The notes below the pieces were generated by a model. The model saw only the letters and a list, made by a program, of their open reading frames with translations, made no database searches and was not told the origin of the DNA. The position numbers were made by a program, and so were the translations under genes. Below, in pieces: positions 63,407 through 64,000 of a stretch of DNA of 64,000 nucleotides (within the stretch, counting starts at the first letter, position 1; every line of letters begins with the position of its first letter). The DNA is from Anaerolineales bacterium (GTDB taxonomy: Bacteria; Chloroflexota; Anaerolineae; Anaerolineales; Villigracilaceae), in the NCBI GenBank assembly GCA_016934715.1, contig JAFGSI010000053.1:45973-109972 (forward strand). Direction: 5' to 3'.

Positions 63407-63817
63407 ATGCTATCCGAAATCGAACGTTTCGTCAAATGGGCGCGCCGCCGCAATCCACAGGCCCGCACCTGGCGGGATTATGGCTATGACATGCGCCAGT
63501 TCGTCCAGGTCGTCGGGAATCGCTCTCCCAGGGAAGTCACCTTCCGCGACGTGGATGCTTTCATCGTCTTCCAGGTGAAGCAAGGCTTCAAGCCCACCAC
63601 GATCAATCGCCGCCTTTCCACGATCATTTCCCTGTACAACTTCCTCTCTGCAGACGACAATACGCTTGTCTGCCCGGTGATCCCTCACCGCCATCTCCTG
63701 CGGGAATCCCGAAGGCTCCCGCGTCCCGTTCAGGAAGCGGACCTGCAGCGCTTCTTCGGAGTGATCACGGATGTCCGCGACCGGGCCATGTTCCTGCTGA
63801 TGTTAAGCATACTATAG
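63407..63817 (+). pseudogene. Truncated tyrosine recombinase (XerC/D-like), N-terminal part
   Basis: The 136-residue frame contains a SAM-like N-terminal DNA-binding domain (WRDYGYDMRQFVQVVG, TINRRLSTIISLYNFL) and the start of the catalytic domain (VRDRAMFLLML), then stops at SIL. Intact members have about 300 residues with R..HxxR..Y after this point. The break coincides with a shift to AT-rich sequence at about 63805, and an IS-like fragment follows. Confidence 0.75.
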
Positions 63818-64000
63818 GGTAAATGTAAAGTATCTCGAGTACATTACCGAACGAATATCTAACGGAACTCTGTGGGAACAGAGTTTTGCGAGGAATATGA
63901 GGTCACCCAGCCAGAAAACAACTTCGAAAGCGTCAGGCATCGAGCTGATTGTCGTGAAATTGCCAGAAGCCAAGAAAAGGTTTGTGCTCTTGCCCAAGCG
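63807..64000 (+). mobile_element. IS5-like transposase fragment, continues past the window
   Basis: An open frame runs from 63807 to the window end. It contains GIELIVVKLPEAKKRFVLLP, the segment that in IS5-family DDE transposases lies just before the RWVVER motif. Everything upstream of that is missing or not recognisable. Base composition is clearly more AT-rich than the rest of the window. It probably inserted into, or recombined with, the tyrosine recombinase gene. No terminal inverted repeat or target duplication can be seen with only one end in view. Confidence 0.6.

Overview
The window is a high-GC, gene-dense bacterial chromosome segment. Gene content and style (fused CydDC, LysM-M23 peptidase behind rho, a DUF6062 protein, tandem LiaS/NarX-type kinases, F420-type LLM oxidoreductase, GH3/GH31 sugar enzymes, many small membrane proteins) suggest a member of the Chloroflexota, probably Anaerolineae. 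This is inference from gene families, not from a marker phylogeny. There is no rRNA operon, no CRISPR array and only one tRNA gene (tRNA-Pro).

Layout: (1) 0-4 kb, the end of a SURF1-like gene and a fused cydDC, both linked to terminal oxidases. (2) 4.1-8.3 kb, a fluoride-response cluster: a fluoride riboswitch with a terminator platform before eno (then a DUF6062 gene), and convergent to it a second fluoride riboswitch before crcB and a DUF190-4xCBS gene. (3) 8.6-12.2 kb, rho, LysM-M23 peptidase, birA and a small membrane protein; then gyrA on the minus strand and a divergent tRNA-Pro whose promoter shares its -35 with gyrA. (4) 15-21.5 kb, a decayed patch with a frameshifted GntR regulator, then tldD-tldE, nadE and a zinc-ribbon membrane protein. 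(5) 21.7-31 kb, a TetR/membrane-protein pair, a decayed Tat-signal gene, and an ABC-2 exporter operon divergent from two tandem histidine kinases and one response regulator. (6) 31-37.7 kb, a tightly coupled minus-strand operon (two paralogous acyltransferases, a 40-residue ORF, membrane proteins, a CrtI-like flavoprotein), a YeiH-type transporter with a 41-residue partner, and an AlkZ-like protein. (7) 37.7-47 kb, GH3, LLM oxidoreductase, GH31, folD, an ICMT-like methyltransferase and small membrane proteins. (8) 47.4-56.6 kb, a resistance-like region: a double-HTH MerR regulator, a VOC protein, three near-identical promoter modules (before a decayed uvrA-like gene, a RibD-type reductase and a DUF990 ABC exporter), a BaeSR-type two-component system, a LysE exporter and an AAC(3)-family acetyltransferase. 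(9) 56.6-59.3 kb, an AGE-family epimerase, a DUF4434 protein and a Cys-rich 74-residue protein. (10) 59.8-64 kb, a thioredoxin reductase-like gene, mdh, a mitochondrial-type citrate synthase, and a tyrosine recombinase cut short next to an IS5-like transposase fragment at the window edge.

Most striking: the two complete fluoride riboswitches 4 kb apart controlling the fluoride target (enolase) and the fluoride exporter (CrcB), and the triple copy of one promoter module behind a two-HTH MerR protein, which looks like a small xenobiotic-response regulon. Small ORFs too short for ordinary gene calling (59, 41 and 40 residues) are supported by start-stop overlaps, ribosome binding sites and context.
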